Shown here: positions 16,526 to 24,788 of the stretch, piece by piece
Numbering within the stretch: the stretch's first letter is position 1
Layout of the letters: every line of letters starts with the position of its first letter
Source: Hyalangium ruber
Lineage (GTDB): Bacteria; Myxococcota; Myxococcia; Myxococcales; Myxococcaceae
Assembly (NCBI RefSeq): GCF_034259325.1
Contig: NZ_JAXIVS010000021.1
Location: 82,400-146,399, forward strand
Direction of reading: 5' to 3'
DNA: 64,000 bases
The notes under the pieces: model-generated
Told to the model about the DNA's origin: nothing
The model's input: the letters and a program-made list of their open reading frames with translations, nothing else
Database searches by the model: none
Translations under genes and position numbers: made by a program

Positions 16526-17662
16526 CTAGCCCCAGACCTCGCGCATCACCCGCGCGAAGTTGCCGCCCAGGATCTTGGCGATGCGCGCATCGGAGTGACC
16601 GCGCGCGGACAAGAGCGCACCCAGCGTCTCGAACCGGCGGGCGTGGTTGAGTTCGGGGATGAAGGTCACCAGCTCAGGCGAGCGCCCCTTCGTCAGCACG
16701 CCGTCCGCGACCAGCCCCTTCATGAACTCGAGGTTGCCCTTCTCGAACTCGGGCGTGCGGTCCACCGGTGACAAGGTGTTGTCACTCCCGATGCCGACGT
16801 GATCCTCTCCGCAGACCTTGATCGCATGCTCGATGTGGCGAATCAGGTCCGCGACCATCGGTTGGCCCTGCTCGCGCAGGTAGGGCCAGAACAGGATGCC
16901 AACAACGCCACCGCGATTGGCCATCGCCTTCAGCTCCGCGTCGGCGGTCAGGCGCGGCAGGTTGGACAAGGCCCGGCACCCGGAATGGCTGATCACCACC
17001 GGCGCCTTGGACGCGGCGATGGCTTCGCGCACGGTGCGCTGCCCGCCGTGGGCGAGATCGACCAGGACCTTCTCGGCGTTGAGGCGCTCGATCACCTGCA
17101 GGCCCAGCTCGCTGAGTCCGGCGTTGCCCGGCTCCATGCACCCGTCGCCCACCAGGTTGCGCCGGTTGTGGGTGAGCTGGAGCACGCGCAGGCCCAGGCG
17201 CTTGAAGATCCCGATGCGGTCGGGATCCTCGCCAATCGGCGAGGACTCCTGGAACCCGTAGACCAACCCGACCTTGCGCTCGCGCTGCGCACGCTCCAGA
17301 TCGGCGCCGGTGCGCACGGCGGTGAAGCTGTCCGGGTGCGCGGCGATCTGCGCCTCCCAATGGGCGAACTCCTTCATCGTCGTCTCGAGGGCGGAGTCCC
17401 GGAAGCGGAACCGCCCCGTGGGCGCCAGCGTCAGCACCACCGCGCTCAGCCCCGACTCGCGCGCGTCAGCGAGTTCCAACGCGTTGAGAGATCCGTCCGG
17501 GTTGCCGGGGAATCGGCCGAAGCCACCGCAGGCGTCGATGGCCAGCGTCCCGCTGTAGGGCGCCCAGGCCTTCTTCTCCTGGCCCCACGCAGGGGGAGCC
17601 ACGCCTCCTGCGACGAGCGCCGCCGCGCCGCTTCCCACCAGGAACTGCCGTCGATTGATCAT
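16526..17662 (-). CDS. Tat-exported membrane dipeptidase (peptidase M19) family protein
   Basis: A 378-residue protein with a twin-arginine signal (INRRQFLVGSGAAALVAGG) and cleavage near PAWGQ. The barrel has the M19 landmarks YGFQESSPIGED, LTHNRRN, LVDLAHGG, VISHSGCRALSNLPR and HVGIGSDN. Renal dipeptidase-type enzymes hold two zinc ions with an N-terminal HxD, a Glu and two His. The Glu and both later His are present, but the N-terminal motif reads IDACGGFG, so the HxD pair is missing. It may be a one-metal or altered-specificity member. It stands as a single gene between the MYXO-CTERM gene and a small orphan. Start ATG at 17662 gives the intact Tat signal. Confidence 0.85.
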   Translation of the reverse strand: MINRRQFLVGSGAAALVAGGVAPPAWGQEKKAWAPYSGTLAIDACGGFGRFPGNPDGSLNALELADARESGLSAVVLTLAPTGRFRFRDSALETTMKEFAHWEAQIAAHPDSFTAVRTGADLERAQRERKVGLVYGFQESSPIGEDPDRIGIFKRLGLRVLQLTHNRRNLVGDGCMEPGNAGLSELGLQVIERLNAEKVLVDLAHGGQRTVREAIAASKAPVVISHSGCRALSNLPRLTADAELKAMANRGGVVGILFWPYLREQGQPMVADLIRHIEHAIKVCGEDHVGIGSDNTLSPVDRTPEFEKGNLEFMKGLVADGVLTKGRSPELVTFIPELNHARRFETLGALLSARGHSDARIAKILGGNFARVMREVWG

Positions 17663-17731
17663 CCCCTGCTCCTCTCTTTCGGGTCCGGTCGCACTCTACG
17701 CCACGACGCGCCCGGAGGAGCCGGACTTGAA

Positions 17732-18091
17732 CTAGGGACCCTCGACCTCGAGCAGCGCCGCGAGGAACAAGCTGTAGGTCAGCTCCCCCACCAATCGCTT
17801 CTCATGTCGCGCCTGTGCGCGCAGCGCCTTCGGCAAGGAGCACGGCTTGCCGCCCTCGCCTTCTCGCATCTGCACGTAGCCCCGCTCGGAGAACCCGACC
17901 ACCTGCCACCCCCGCTTGCAGAGCGCCTGGCTGAGATCATCCGTGAGCTGGTGGTGGACGGCCTTGTTGAGGGGCACCGGATCGAAGATCGCGTTGTGCC
18001 AGCCGCGCGCGTCCTCCTGCCAGCCGCGCGCGCGCAGGTAGTGGGACTTGCGCGCGAGCGAGAGCCCGCCGACGTGACGCTCAAGCTTCAT
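17732..18091 (-). CDS. Hypothetical protein, 119 residues
   Basis: A short soluble protein I do not recognise. It begins MKLERHVGGLSLARKSHYLRARGWQ and contains HNAIFDPVPLNKAVHHQL and SQALCKRGWQVVGFSERGYV, with paired GW motifs and many basic residues. No signal peptide or membrane helix. It lies 24 bases downstream of the large MYXO-CTERM gene on the same strand, so it may be the last gene of that unit. Codon use is GC3-rich and no competing frame is convincing. Function unknown. Confidence 0.65.
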   Translation of the reverse strand: MKLERHVGGLSLARKSHYLRARGWQEDARGWHNAIFDPVPLNKAVHHQLTDDLSQALCKRGWQVVGFSERGYVQMREGEGGKPCSLPKALRAQARHEKRLVGELTYSLFLAALLEVEGP

Positions 18092-18115
18092 CGACCGGGT
18101 GCCCTCGCTCCACCT

Positions 18116-21100
18116 TCAGCGCTTGCGACGACGGCGCAGCACCGTGAGCAGCCCGGTCAGCCCCAGCGCCGCCGCTCCCGAGCCACCGCCCGAGCAACCA
18201 CACCCGGACAGAGGCGCCTCCGGCGCCCGCGAGATGGGCACGGTCCGCAGGGAGGCCTGGCCCTCGAAGCGCTGCGACCCGAGCAGCTTCGGACGCACCA
18301 CGTAGCTGAGCTGCCCGGTGGCACCGCCCTCCAGCACCAGCCCGCTCACCTTCAGCCGGGTGCCGTCGAACGTGGCCTCCACCGGGGCGCCGTTGAAGCG
18401 CGCGCTGCCGGAGACGTAGTCCGCGCCCTCCAGGAGCTCCTCGTGTACCACCTCGCGCACGCCGCACGCCGTGGTGTTGCGCAGCTCGACGGACACGCCA
18501 ATGAGGTTCGTCTCGCCACCCGCGGGCCGCTCCGTGCGGCGGCTCAGCGCCACGAAGGGCTCCACGGTGATGGGTACGGTGTGCTCCTGCCGCGACACCA
18601 ACCCGTTGTTCGCCGTGACGCGCAGCACCACGGACTGGCCAATGAGCGCGCCGAAGTCCGTGTCCTGGGTCTCCACGTCAATCCTCGGCCCGGTGAAGAC
18701 CCGCTGCGTCAGCGCTGGTCCATCCTCGTCAATCTGCTCCCAGGTGAGCGGCACCGTCGCGCACGGTCCCAGCGGCAACCGCTGCTGGAGCGTGCCCCGG
18801 GCCGCCTCACCACAGACCGCAGTGAGGCGCGGCGCCTCCAGCGGCTCCAGCGGGATCGTGACGGGCGGAACATTCACCGTCAGCTCGGCATCCTCCGCCA
18901 GGGTGCCCGGCATGTCTTCTCCGAGCCCTGCCCCTCCCTGCACGCCCGCGCCTCCCACCAGCTGGCCCACCACGCGGTAGCGCGCCCCCTCGCACCGGTC
19001 GCCCAGGGGGAACGTCCACGGCCCGGGAACGTTGAAGGTCCCCTGCTGGGCCACGCTGCCATCCTCGCGCTCCAGGCGCAGGTTCGCCTTCACCCCTCCG
19101 CGCTCAGAGATGCAGTTGAGCCAGGGTGCCGTCACCGTGCCCGTCACGCCCTGGGACGTGGAGGAGGTCTCCGTCAGCACCGGCTGCCCGGCGGACAGCG
19201 GCACCCAGTTGGGGTTCACCGTCACCTCATAGGCGGAGACGGGCCCCAGGATCCCGGAGCCGTCCTTCGGCACGTGGCGCACCGAGAACGGCAGGACGGC
19301 GCTCGCGCACTCCTCGGTCTGCACCGTGAGCCGCGGCGTCACCGCCCGCGTCGTCGTCACCGGGCTGCCATCTTCCGTGAGCAGCTGGATCTTCGACGGA
19401 GGCAGCGCTCCCGCCGGCAGATCCCACACCGTATCGACCCCCGGGTAGCCCGTGCTGCCCACGCAGGCGTGCTCGGCCTGGGGCTCGATCGTCAGGCTCT
19501 GCCCCGCATTCAGGGCCGCGCCCGCTCCGGCCCCGAAGGGCGCGTACGGCGTGCCCCAGGGGCGCACCTGCACACCGAACTCGGCGGGCGACGAGAGCAG
19601 TCCCTCCTTGTCCTTGGCGTAGACCCGGTAGAAGTAGCTCACCCCGTTCTCGGCGCACAGCGTGGGCGGGCTCGGGAAGGTCGCGCTCATGCTGCCCGGC
19701 GCGATCGCGGGCGCGCTCGGCGTCTGCGCCTCCCAGTAGTAGTCGGTGATCGCGCACCGGGGATTCGTCGGAGGCAACAGCTCGATGACCCCCGCGTCCC
19801 CACCGGCCTGCACCGTCAGTCGGTTTGTGGTGAGCTCGGGCGTTTCGGGCGGGAGGGTATGGCGCACCCGCAGGTCCACGCCCACCCGTCGCTGATGGCT
19901 CGCCATCCCATCGGCCGTGACGAGCTCGAAATGCACCGCCTGCCCCTCGCAGAGGGGGCCGGCATCGACCGTGAACTCCACGCCGTCCTCCCGCACCGCC
20001 GAGGTGACATGCACCCCGTTCATCCGCATCTCGGGAGGCTCCACCGTCACGCGGACCGGGTCTCCGTCCAGGTCATCCACGCTGACGAAGATCGTTCCCA
20101 CCGAAGACTCGGGCACGGAGGCATCCGTGCCTGCGTCCACCACCGGCGCGTGGACGTTCCGGTAGAAGGCGATGTTCGGCACTCCCGCATCTGGCATCCG
20201 GCCCAGGGTCAGGACACAGAACTCCGCGCCGCGGCATGCCACCTCGCGCGGCGGAGCGGGGAGCGGCGGCTGTCGAGGCGACACCCTCCAGGTGGTCCCG
20301 AACTCCTCGGGCCGGGTGCCCGGCACGGCGCGCAGCACCACCGAGCCGCCCGGCTGCGGCGCCAGCGCCATGCCGAAGCCTTCGCCGTAGGCAGTGCCCG
20401 CGTCGGTGTTCACATCCACGCTGGCGACGGTGGTCCCCCGGAACTGGGGCGGCACATCGACCTCCGCGAAGGGAAACGCCGAGGTATCGAGCGTCCCACG
20501 CAGGAGGCCGGAGGTCGTCGCCAGCAGCGCCGTCGGGGCAGCGGTCCCCGAGGGGATCAGCTCGATCGCCAGCGGCGAGGCGGGGGTGTAGGGCCCGGGG
20601 GCCACGTACGAAGCTTGGAGCTGATCCCCGCGGTACCAGAGAAAGCCCATCGCGCCCGGCCGGATACCGACGAGCGCGTGCTCGCCGCTGTCCAGCGAGA
20701 GCACCCCGAGGGCATCCGTCGTCAGGCCCGGCTCGTTGTACAGCAGCGCCCAGGGCCCCGGCTGGCGAACGCCTCCATCGCCGTAGGCCAGCAGCGCCGA
20801 GCCCGAGACGGTGTCCACGCCCCACGCGAAGGCATTGCCCGCTCGTGTGTGCTTTACCCGCGTGAGGTTCGGCGCATCGCCCGTGGCGAAAAGGTCCGCC
20901 GAGGGGGCGCAGCCCGTGGGGACGCTCTCCACGCCGTCATCCCTGCGGAACGCGGCGAAGCAGCCCCCATCCGACAGGTGCGTGCCCACCGCCCAGAAGC
21001 CGGGCAGGCTGCGCAGCGTGCCGCCCCCCGGAGCATAGAGGTAGGCACCCTGTGTGGTGGACACGGAGTAGAGGCCGTTGGGCCACACCTCCACGTCATC

Positions 21101-21229
21101 CGGAGTGCCAGGAACCTCGCGCATCTCCCAGTCGGCGCGCGCCGTCCCCATCATCGCCAGCAAGAAGCCGACGACGAGCGCGAGCCGGATGCGGAACCCG
21201 GTCCTAGTAGGCCATTTCCGCTCGGACAT
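18116..21229 (-). CDS. Large MYXO-CTERM surface protein with Ig/fibronectin-like repeats
   Basis: A 1037-residue exported protein. The start at 21229 (MSERKW) gives a signal peptide ending near MMGTARA. The N-terminal third is beta-rich with repeated Gly/Asp turns (LYAPGGGTLRSLPG, GVESVPTG). The rest contains several Ig- or fibronectin-like modules with paired Cys (NPRCAITDYYWEAQT, HACVGSTGYPG, NGVSYFYRVYAKDKEG). The C-terminus is a MYXO-CTERM tail: LSGCGCSGGGSGAAALGLTGLLTVLRRRRKR read as a Cys motif, a helix and Arg/Lys. Proteins with this tail are thought to be processed by myxosortase and displayed on the outer membrane. The gene overlaps the upstream barrel gene by 26 bases, so translation is coupled. 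Confidence 0.82.
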   Translation of the reverse strand: MSERKWPTRTGFRIRLALVVGFLLAMMGTARADWEMREVPGTPDDVEVWPNGLYSVSTTQGAYLYAPGGGTLRSLPGFWAVGTHLSDGGCFAAFRRDDGVESVPTGCAPSADLFATGDAPNLTRVKHTRAGNAFAWGVDTVSGSALLAYGDGGVRQPGPWALLYNEPGLTTDALGVLSLDSGEHALVGIRPGAMGFLWYRGDQLQASYVAPGPYTPASPLAIELIPSGTAAPTALLATTSGLLRGTLDTSAFPFAEVDVPPQFRGTTVASVDVNTDAGTAYGEGFGMALAPQPGGSVVLRAVPGTRPEEFGTTWRVSPRQPPLPAPPREVACRGAEFCVLTLGRMPDAGVPNIAFYRNVHAPVVDAGTDASVPESSVGTIFVSVDDLDGDPVRVTVEPPEMRMNGVHVTSAVREDGVEFTVDAGPLCEGQAVHFELVTADGMASHQRRVGVDLRVRHTLPPETPELTTNRLTVQAGGDAGVIELLPPTNPRCAITDYYWEAQTPSAPAIAPGSMSATFPSPPTLCAENGVSYFYRVYAKDKEGLLSSPAEFGVQVRPWGTPYAPFGAGAGAALNAGQSLTIEPQAEHACVGSTGYPGVDTVWDLPAGALPPSKIQLLTEDGSPVTTTRAVTPRLTVQTEECASAVLPFSVRHVPKDGSGILGPVSAYEVTVNPNWVPLSAGQPVLTETSSTSQGVTGTVTAPWLNCISERGGVKANLRLEREDGSVAQQGTFNVPGPWTFPLGDRCEGARYRVVGQLVGGAGVQGGAGLGEDMPGTLAEDAELTVNVPPVTIPLEPLEAPRLTAVCGEAARGTLQQRLPLGPCATVPLTWEQIDEDGPALTQRVFTGPRIDVETQDTDFGALIGQSVVLRVTANNGLVSRQEHTVPITVEPFVALSRRTERPAGGETNLIGVSVELRNTTACGVREVVHEELLEGADYVSGSARFNGAPVEATFDGTRLKVSGLVLEGGATGQLSYVVRPKLLGSQRFEGQASLRTVPISRAPEAPLSGCGCSGGGSGAAALGLTGLLTVLRRRRKR

Positions 21230-24200
21230 AGAGCCGGTCCGCCTCATCCTTCATGTCTCCCGACAGCCCCAGGCCACTGAAGCCCAGCAGCGTGTAGCCT
21301 GCGGCGAAGCGTAGGCCCTCGTCCACCGGGTAGCCCACCTCGCCACGCAAGGCAGTCAACGCTTGTCCCTCGCGCGCCGAGCCGCGGCGTGCGCCTTCCA
21401 ACCCCAATTCCAGACCTCCTACCACCCGGACCGCGGGCCGCAACGTGCCCGTCCAGACCCAGCCCACCTCCTCGCCCAGGCTCGAGCGCCCGACGTGCAG
21501 GCCGGCCGCCACCGAGAAGCGATCGCCCAGGCGAACCGCGGGCAGCACCGAGAAGACTTGCAGGGAGCGCTCGCCGAACGCGTTGCGCTCTCCCGGCAGC
21601 AGCTCGCGGGTGATGCTGTAGCGCCCCACGAGGAGCCACGGCCCCGGCCGCCACGCCATGGCGGTGGAGCCCTCCAGCAGGCGCTGCTCGAGCTGCTCTT
21701 CGCCCAGGGTGCGGGCGAAGTTCAGGCGCCCGGAGAGGCTCAGGTCCTCTCGCAGCAGCGCCTCGCCAGCCAGGGAGACCACCGCCTGCAGCCGGTCCAC
21801 GGAGGTGGCGGCGCCTCGCACCGGCGTGCCCTCCTCGCGGCGCAGCTCCGCCCTGCCCTCCACCCGCAGGCGCGCGAGCGTCCACTGGCCGAACAGACTC
21901 GCGGCATCCCGCGTGAGCGAGGAGGGCAGATCCAACGGGTGGCGGACTCCGCGCTCGTAGCGCCCGCCCACCTGCAGCCCTCCGGCGACGGCCTGCTGGA
22001 AGCCCACCGCGCGCGCCACGCGCACCGCGTTCGCGTCGTGCGCGCTGATGTCCTCCACGAAGACGCTGGTGCCATCCTCCAACTCCGTGCGCGCCCCCAT
22101 CACCGCGCGGCCCGCGCCGAAGTCCGGGCCATCCACGTCCACCGAGTAGCCGCCGTAGTAGACGTCGGGCCCTCGGCGCACGGAGGCATCGGCCCACACC
22201 TGGGGGCCCAGCTCCGGGCCCCAGCCTCCGCGCACGCCCACGGTGGTGTCCTCATCCAGGGTCAGGTCCACGCCCGCGGAGGAGAACGAGTCATCCACCC
22301 TGCCCGGCCCGTCGCCGCGACGCATGAGCGCCTGCCGGTGGCCCGCCGAGAGCACCACCCGCTCATGCACACGCAGCCGGCCCTGGAGCCCCACCGAGGT
22401 GCGACCGCCTTCCAGCACCGGCCCCACGCCCGGGACTTCGGAGGCGCGCAGCCAGGCATCGCGCAGCTCCAGGCGCGCGCTCCAGCTCTCGCGCTCGTAG
22501 CCCACGCCCAGGCCGAGCGTCCGGGAGGCGATGCTTCCGGGCTCGAACGGCAGGCGGGGGTCGGCCGAGCGTCGATCATCCCCGAGCAGCGTGAGGCGCA
22601 CGGGCCCCAGCGGCTGCGCGGCGCGCAGGGAGATCTGCCGGAAGAGCGCGCTCTCCGCGTGGGCCCCATCGGAGAACCCCGGCTCCCGCCAGCGGAAGGC
22701 CGCGTCCACCGAGCCTCCTCCGAGCGGCCCCGGGCCCTTCACCCTCAACCCCAGCGCGTCACCGCCCGTGGCGGTGCTCGACAAGGGCCGCAGGAAGGTG
22801 AGGCCGCCATCATCCGAGACACCAAACACCCCGGCGCGAATGGCCTGTCCCTCGCTGCGTGCCGCCTCGGCCCACAGCGTGTAGGGCCCCAGCGCGCCAC
22901 TCACCCGGCCCGTGAGGAGCTGGTACGGGGCGCCAGCGCGGCGCTCTCGCACGCCGGCGAAGCTCAGCCGGGCTCCCGCCAGCTCCGCCCAGGCCTCACC
23001 GCCCACCGTGTCGTGCGAGCCGGAGAAGTCGAGCGCGGCATAGTCGGCGACCAGGACGGGCTCGGGCACCGCCGTGAGCGCGTCGGTGCGCAGCCAGGAG
23101 GTGCCCGCCAGGAGCGACAAGGGGCGCGCCAGGAGGATGCGTCCGGAGAAGTAATCGATCTCGTAGTCACGGCCTCGCACCAGGTGGCGCTCGGCGAGCG
23201 GCAGCCCCGTGAGCCCATCTCGCAGCTCCACGCGCAGCACCTCGGAGCCCTCCACGATGGCGGAGGCCCCCAGGAAGTAGAGGCTGCCCCCGGTGGCGTG
23301 CAGCTCCTCGTGCGCGGGCATCGCGGCCAGGCCCCGGACGGGATCCGTCATGCTGCCCGCGAAGGCATCCACGCCCACGCGGGCCGGGCCGGCCTCCGTC
23401 TTCAGCTCCGCGAAGGGGCCGAAGAGCGGGTGGTGGTAGCGGCCGATCTCCCGGTCCGCCAGCAGGGCCCGGTACGTCCCGAAGCCCGCGCGCCCGTACG
23501 CGTCGTGTCGGGCCTCCAGGCGCAGGCGCCCCTCCGCCGCGTTGGGCGTCAGGCTGGTGGAGTCGTCTCCCCACTCCTCCAGGGCCAGTTCGGGATCCAG
23601 GCTCCGCTCCAGGCGCTCCACCAGACGTGGGCGCAGCCAGGACGAGGCGTGCTCCGAGTGCAGCGTCCGGAAATCCGTGTCGCGCAGATCCACCTCGCCC
23701 CGCAGCTCGAAGTCGCCCAGCCGCGCCTCGGCGTGGGCCGCGCCGCGCCCGCGAAGCTGGAAGGCCCCGTCTCCCGGCAGGTACGCACCCTCCAGATCCA
23801 ACAGGCCCACCAGGAAGGGCCGCGCCACGGCGGACAATTCCACCGTCTCCTTGCGGGCCGGCTCTCCGGGCCGCTCGAACTCCAGCGTCACCGGGTTCTT
23901 GCCTGGCGTGAGCGTGAGCGGCACCTCGGCGTGGCCCTCGGGCCCCACCGTCACCTCGCCCTGGGGAGCGCGCACCCGAGTGCCCTCCGGGGCCTCCACG
24001 CGCAGCGAGACGTTGCCGCTGGGCACCTCCTCTTCCCGGCCTCCCGGCAGCCGCACCGCGCCCGAGGGCTCGATGGCACGGGGGGCGATGAGCCAGCTGC
24101 CCTCGCGCCGCACCACATCGACCCGCTGGCGGAAGAAGCGCACCGAGCCACCGGGCGAGGTGGCGGTGATGCCGAGGCGGTTCTCCCCCGGCTGGATCGA

Positions 24201-24788
24201 CACGACCGCGCGGTAGGTGCCGTCCGCATCCACCTCGGCCTCGGTGTCCTCCACCCGGACGCGATCTCCCGGCGAGGCCTGCCCGGCGACGACGAAGGCG
24301 ATCCCCTCCTGGACGACCTCCGCCTGGGGCGGCACCTCCGCGTGGGTGGGCGCCAGGGGCGGTGTGGACTCCACGAGCAGGCGGACCGCGAAGTCCTGGA
24401 GGACGACGGCGCCCCAGGGCACCTCCAAGGTCACCGCCTCGGGAGTCGCCTGCCCTCCTGGCGGCAGCGATCGCGTGTCCAGCCGCAGCCGGTGGCGGCC
24501 GGGGCGCAGGTGGAGTCCTCCCGTCGCATCGGGGGTGCGCGAGTCCACGCCCGTGAGGTGGTAGCGGCCCTGCGCGTCGGTGAGCACCTCCCGCCCCGTG
24601 GCGAGCACCAACCGCACGCGGGCCAGGCCTGGCTCGGAGGAGCCGCAGCGCCCATCGCGATCCCGGTCCTCACACACCCGGCCGGCCAGGGTCGAGGCGA
24701 GCGCCGGCGGATCCTCCACCGGGCTCTGCGCCTGGCTCGCCCAGGACAGCAGGACGACTCCGAGCACCACCCATGCCGACCCTCTCAC
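21204..24788 (-). CDS. Large predicted outer-membrane beta-barrel with SdrD_B/Ig-like N-terminus
   Basis: A 1194-residue protein. The GTG at 24788 overlaps the stop of the upstream gene as GTGA and gives a signal peptide (SAWVVLGVVLLSWASQAQ). Next comes an SdrD_B-like module with a Ca-binding-type EDRDRDGRCG and GVRLVLATGREVLTDAQGRYHLTGV pattern, then an Ig-like segment. From about residue 420 the sequence is alternating hydrophobic/polar strands with aromatic girdles (TLGLGVGYERESW, VGGRYERGVRHPLDL). It ends RLYVRAEMAY, a terminal aromatic as in outer-membrane barrels recognised by BamA. The layout resembles large OMPs that export or anchor repeat-rich surface proteins. The specific role is not known. 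Confidence 0.78.
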   Translation of the reverse strand: MRGSAWVVLGVVLLSWASQAQSPVEDPPALASTLAGRVCEDRDRDGRCGSSEPGLARVRLVLATGREVLTDAQGRYHLTGVDSRTPDATGGLHLRPGRHRLRLDTRSLPPGGQATPEAVTLEVPWGAVVLQDFAVRLLVESTPPLAPTHAEVPPQAEVVQEGIAFVVAGQASPGDRVRVEDTEAEVDADGTYRAVVSIQPGENRLGITATSPGGSVRFFRQRVDVVRREGSWLIAPRAIEPSGAVRLPGGREEEVPSGNVSLRVEAPEGTRVRAPQGEVTVGPEGHAEVPLTLTPGKNPVTLEFERPGEPARKETVELSAVARPFLVGLLDLEGAYLPGDGAFQLRGRGAAHAEARLGDFELRGEVDLRDTDFRTLHSEHASSWLRPRLVERLERSLDPELALEEWGDDSTSLTPNAAEGRLRLEARHDAYGRAGFGTYRALLADREIGRYHHPLFGPFAELKTEAGPARVGVDAFAGSMTDPVRGLAAMPAHEELHATGGSLYFLGASAIVEGSEVLRVELRDGLTGLPLAERHLVRGRDYEIDYFSGRILLARPLSLLAGTSWLRTDALTAVPEPVLVADYAALDFSGSHDTVGGEAWAELAGARLSFAGVRERRAGAPYQLLTGRVSGALGPYTLWAEAARSEGQAIRAGVFGVSDDGGLTFLRPLSSTATGGDALGLRVKGPGPLGGGSVDAAFRWREPGFSDGAHAESALFRQISLRAAQPLGPVRLTLLGDDRRSADPRLPFEPGSIASRTLGLGVGYERESWSARLELRDAWLRASEVPGVGPVLEGGRTSVGLQGRLRVHERVVLSAGHRQALMRRGDGPGRVDDSFSSAGVDLTLDEDTTVGVRGGWGPELGPQVWADASVRRGPDVYYGGYSVDVDGPDFGAGRAVMGARTELEDGTSVFVEDISAHDANAVRVARAVGFQQAVAGGLQVGGRYERGVRHPLDLPSSLTRDAASLFGQWTLARLRVEGRAELRREEGTPVRGAATSVDRLQAVVSLAGEALLREDLSLSGRLNFARTLGEEQLEQRLLEGSTAMAWRPGPWLLVGRYSITRELLPGERNAFGERSLQVFSVLPAVRLGDRFSVAAGLHVGRSSLGEEVGWVWTGTLRPAVRVVGGLELGLEGARRGSAREGQALTALRGEVGYPVDEGLRFAAGYTLLGFSGLGLSGDMKDEADRLYVRAEMAY

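Noticed and set aside
16799..21280. Plus-strand open frame of about 1490 codons
   Set aside because: It is antisense to the dipeptidase and the large MYXO-CTERM gene; its translation is low-complexity Arg/His/Gly/Ala-rich without domains. High GC content creates such shadows.
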